Assembly (NCBI GenBank): GCA_031292735.1
Contig: JARLGP010000309.1
Coordinates: 1 to 26,672, forward strand
Length of the DNA stretch: 26,672 bases
Source of the DNA: Holophaga sp.
GTDB taxonomy: Bacteria; Acidobacteriota; Holophagae; Holophagales; Holophagaceae
Direction: 5' to 3'
A program made the translations under genes and the position numbers. Under the pieces are notes generated by a model. It searched no databases. It saw nothing but the letters and a program-made list of their open reading frames with translations, and was not told the origin of the DNA. Within the stretch, counting starts at the first letter, position 1. Each line of letters opens with the position of its first letter. Of the stretch, positions 22,755 through 26,672 are shown piece after piece.

Positions 22755-23903
22755 ATGTTTCTGCGCCCATGTTCCAATTGGATGGTTTCTCCCTGGCTGC
22801 CCCTGCCATGGTTCGTCCTGTGGGCGGCGCAGGCGTGGGCCACCGGGGCCCGGCTGAGGGATCTTGAAGACCTGCCCCGGACCGGCGCCAGCGGCCCGCT
22901 GCCGACGGTGACGCTGTGCGTCCCGGCCCGCGACGAGGAGCGGGAACTGGCCCGGGCGCTGGATTCCTGGCTGGCCCAGGACTGCCCGGGGCTGCGCATC
23001 GTGGTGGTGGATGACGGCTCCACCGACCGCACCCCGGCCATCCTCGCGGAGCGCGCCGGTAGCCGTCCCGGGCGCCTGCGGGTGCTGCGCAACGACCAGC
23101 TTCCGGCCGGCTGGCTGGGCAAGAACCATGCCCTGGACCTGGCCTCCCGGCAGCCGGAAGCCCTGGCCGCGGACTGGCTCCTGTTCGCCGACGCCGACGT
23201 CCAGGCCACGCCCGACCTGCTGCGCCGGGCTTTCGCCTTCCTGGAACAGCATCCCGTGGACCTCCTCACCGTGCTTCCGGCCATCGACGCGGTGACCTGG
23301 GCCGAGCGCATGTTCATGCCGGTGGCCAACCTGGTCTTCCTCTGGCTGATGCCGCCGAGGCGGGTGGCGGATCCGCGCAGCCGCTGCTGCTGCGGAGTGG
23401 GCGGCTTCATGCTGGTGCGGCGCGCGGCCTACGACGCCGTGGCGGGGCACGCCGGGGCGCCCATGGCGGCGGTGGACGACATGCTGCTGGCCCACCGGAT
23501 CAAGGCTGCGGGCTACGTCAACCGCATGGCCCTGGGCGGGCCGGAACTGCACCTGCGCATGTACCACGGGGCCGGGGAAATCCTCCATGGCCTGCGCAAG
23601 AACCTGCTGGCTCTGCCCTTCCTGTTCCCCCTGGCGCCGCTGCTGATGGCGCTGGCGCTGCTGGGAACCCTGGGCTGCGTCCTGGTCGCCCTCACCGGGC
23701 ACCCGGGCCTCGGCCTGCTGCTCTGGCTGCTGGTGCCGCCGCTCATGGCCGAGGTCAACCACCGCTTCACCCATGGCCCCGCGGACCTCGCCTGGGCCTT
23801 CTGGCCGCTCAGCGGGGTGCTGGTGGCGGTGGCCATCGGGCTGGCCTTCTTCGACCGGCTGCGCGGGGTCAACCACTGGCGCGGCCGGGAGGTGGACCTC
23901 TGA
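22755..23903 (+). CDS. membrane family 2 glycosyltransferase
   Basis: 382 residues: an N-terminal membrane helix (about 15-28), a GT-A catalytic domain, and three or four C-terminal helices. Catalytic motifs are VVVDDGSTDRT (DDGSTD at 86-91), PAGWLGKNHAL (GWLGKNH at 119-125) and the metal-binding DAD (146-148). The GWLGKNH motif is shared with COG1215 enzymes such as the hopanoid-linked HpnB and carotenoid-type glycosyltransferases, so a lipid acceptor is plausible but not shown. No Shine-Dalgarno marks the start; ATG 22782, nine codons later, is an equal candidate. It is divergent from the antiporter, with only 29 bp between starts, and convergent with the PilZ-like gene. Confidence 0.85.
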   Translation: MFLRPCSNWMVSPWLPLPWFVLWAAQAWATGARLRDLEDLPRTGASGPLPTVTLCVPARDEERELARALDSWLAQDCPGLRIVVVDDGSTDRTPAILAERAGSRPGRLRVLRNDQLPAGWLGKNHALDLASRQPEALAADWLLFADADVQATPDLLRRAFAFLEQHPVDLLTVLPAIDAVTWAERMFMPVANLVFLWLMPPRRVADPRSRCCCGVGGFMLVRRAAYDAVAGHAGAPMAAVDDMLLAHRIKAAGYVNRMALGGPELHLRMYHGAGEILHGLRKNLLALPFLFPLAPLLMALALLGTLGCVLVALTGHPGLGLLLWLLVPPLMAEVNHRFTHGPADLAWAFWPLSGVLVAVAIGLAFFDRLRGVNHWRGREVDL

Positions 23904-23909
23904 ATTAGG

Positions 23910-23922
23910 GGCCGCGACGGCC
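23910..23922. terminator. short hairpin between convergent genes
   Basis: GGCCG-CGA-CGGCC is a perfect 5-bp stem with a 3-nt loop in the 45-bp gap between the glycosyltransferase and PilZ-like stops. It is weak and lacks a U-tract; a bidirectional terminator is plausible by position. Confidence 0.35.
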
Positions 23923-23948
23923 TGTTCCGGTTGAATCTGGACAACGGC

Positions 23949-25109
23949 TCAGCCCTCGAACAGCTTGAAGGTCTCGTCCAGCTTGCGCAGCACCGACAGG
24001 ATGCGGAACGGCTCCACCGGCATGTAGTCCACGGCCCCGGCGGCCAGGGCGCGGTTGCGCTTGAGGTCCACGTCCTCATCGGTGCCGGCCAGCAGCACCG
24101 GGAGCGGGCACTTCTCCTGCTCTACCGCCTGCCGGCAGAGTTCCAGCGGGCTCACCAGGCGCAGCTGGTTGTGGATGACGATGAGGCGGGCCCGGCCCCA
24201 GCCGGTTTCCGGGGCGTCGGGGAGGCGCAGGAACGGCTTGAGGCTGCCCTTGATGTAGTCCAGGCTCAGCACCCCGAACTTGCGGCCCAGGGCCTCGGCC
24301 ATGCGCCGGGCGAAGTCCTCCCGTTCGGTGAGGATGAGGATGGCCGGGTCCCGGTCCACCCAGAGCCGCACCTGGGGCAGCGCCGCGCCAGGGGCATCGC
24401 GCTGGCCCGGGCGGCGGCCGGATTCGTAGCTGTCCCGGTCCCGCTGGGCCTGGAGGCGTTCCTGGCCGTTGAGCCAGGTGCGGTACTGGTCGAGCACCGC
24501 GCCGTCCACCCGGTCGGTGAAGCGCATGCCCACGTAGTCCGCGCCGAAGTAGGCGACCCGGGCATGGGCGGTGATCCGCAGATCCTCTTCCAGGGCCAGG
24601 TCCAGGAAGGACTCCTCGCCCACCCGCAGCACTTCGTCGATCCGCCGGGTGGGATCCTGCATGGTCATTTCGAAACCGTCATGGCCCATGCCCTTGATCT
24701 CGCCGTCCAGCAGCGCGTTCCGGGCATTGGTGAAGGTCACCTTGGGGGCGGTGTCCGGGGTGAAATGGGTGAGCCGGAAGTCGTCCCCGCGCATCAGCAC
24801 CCGGGGCACGGAAAGGCCGGCGCAGTGGATCCCCTCCCAATCCGCCGGGCCCTTGAAGGTCACCACGGACTGGTAGATGAAGCCGCGGTCCTGGAAGCTC
24901 AGGGACACCTTCTCCCCGTTGCTCAGGGCCCAGTCGTCCAGCTCCGCCGGCATGGACACCAGGATCCGCTCGGCTTCCTGGGCCAGGATCTGGAACGGCG
25001 AGCGCTTGTCGTGGACGGCCAGCGAGACCTTCATCCCGGCCATGCAAAGGCGCTGGAGGATGATGCGGATGCTGAGGTCGTCGTCGACGGTTCGCGGTTC
25101 TGGTGACAT
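23949..25109 (-). CDS. PilZ-like protein with degenerate receiver domain
   Basis: 386 residues. The first 210 resemble a YcgR-type two-part module: an N-terminal beta-barrel region (ILAQEAERILVSMPAELDDW, GEKVSLSFQD) followed by a PilZ-like barrel (about 121-212, FTNARNALLDGEIKGMGHDGFEMTM). The c-di-GMP motifs RxxxR and D/NxSxxG are not intact, so binding is doubtful. Residues about 255-380 have a receiver-like fold, but the phosphorylated Asp is replaced (IVIHNQ, 311-315) and the conserved Lys is missing (DYMPVEP). AGGA lies 5 nt before the ATG, only 6 bp after the histidine kinase stop, so the two form an operon. It is probably an output or adaptor protein for that kinase. Confidence 0.65.
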   Translation of the reverse strand: MSPEPRTVDDDLSIRIILQRLCMAGMKVSLAVHDKRSPFQILAQEAERILVSMPAELDDWALSNGEKVSLSFQDRGFIYQSVVTFKGPADWEGIHCAGLSVPRVLMRGDDFRLTHFTPDTAPKVTFTNARNALLDGEIKGMGHDGFEMTMQDPTRRIDEVLRVGEESFLDLALEEDLRITAHARVAYFGADYVGMRFTDRVDGAVLDQYRTWLNGQERLQAQRDRDSYESGRRPGQRDAPGAALPQVRLWVDRDPAILILTEREDFARRMAEALGRKFGVLSLDYIKGSLKPFLRLPDAPETGWGRARLIVIHNQLRLVSPLELCRQAVEQEKCPLPVLLAGTDEDVDLKRNRALAAGAVDYMPVEPFRILSVLRKLDETFKLFEG

Positions 25110-25115
25110 GGGATC

Positions 25116-26672
<1,557 letters not shown>

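Overview
The window is about 26.7 kb of high-GC DNA with short AT-rich gaps between genes. It carries 27 protein-coding genes (two cut by the window ends), two cobalamin riboswitches, and no recognisable tRNA, rRNA, CRISPR array, insertion sequence or phage gene. The organism is Gram-negative: it has a TonB-dependent outer-membrane receptor (BtuB) and a type IV prepilin. The GC-rich codon use, the kinase-ATPase fusion and the overall gene mix would fit an acidobacterium of the Holophaga/Geothrix type. That placement is inference; no phylogenetic marker gene is present.

Region 1 (1-4920): the N-terminus of a type IV prepilin (minus strand); a 400-bp gap with an unusual nested inverted-repeat element; a CBS-CBS-ACT regulatory protein; a convergent RhlE-type DEAD-box helicase with a long leader; and a divergent yjbQ / thiG pair followed by lipA. 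ThiG and LipA both build sulfur-containing cofactors.

Region 2 (4941-11677): a 1210-residue Ser/Thr kinase-AAA ATPase-helical repeat protein just downstream of lipA; rlmN, possibly leaderless; a 42-codon DPY-repeat small ORF coupled to rdgB; a putative lipoprotein with one Ig-like (He_PIG) domain; and an unrecognised 144-residue protein.

Region 3 (11728-20215) is the core of the window, a vitamin B12 salvage and uptake block. Riboswitch 1 precedes cobT-cobS-cobC. Riboswitch 2 begins in the last codons of cobC and precedes btuB-btuF-btuC-btuD. An HD-hydrolase gene and cobU follow. Corrinoids would be imported by BtuB and BtuFCD. CobU activates cobinamide, CobT activates the lower ligand, CobS joins the two halves, and CobC removes the phosphate. 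The two riboswitches end in near-identical hairpins next to the ribosome-binding sites, which suggests translational control of synthesis and uptake by the same ligand.

Region 4 (20343-26672): a bacterial DUF1264/OBAP-family protein; a lone FeoA with a Fur-like palindrome over its start codon; a CPA2-type cation/proton antiporter; a membrane glycosyltransferase; and a two-gene signalling unit, a hybrid histidine kinase (5' end cut off) followed by a PilZ-like protein with a degenerate receiver.

Nothing here is clearly a wholly new system. The best candidates for new biology are the two-riboswitch B12 operon with matched expression hairpins, the nested-hairpin element at 325-422, the kinase with an altered catalytic loop, the DPY-repeat small ORF, and the histidine kinase / PilZ-pseudoreceiver pair.
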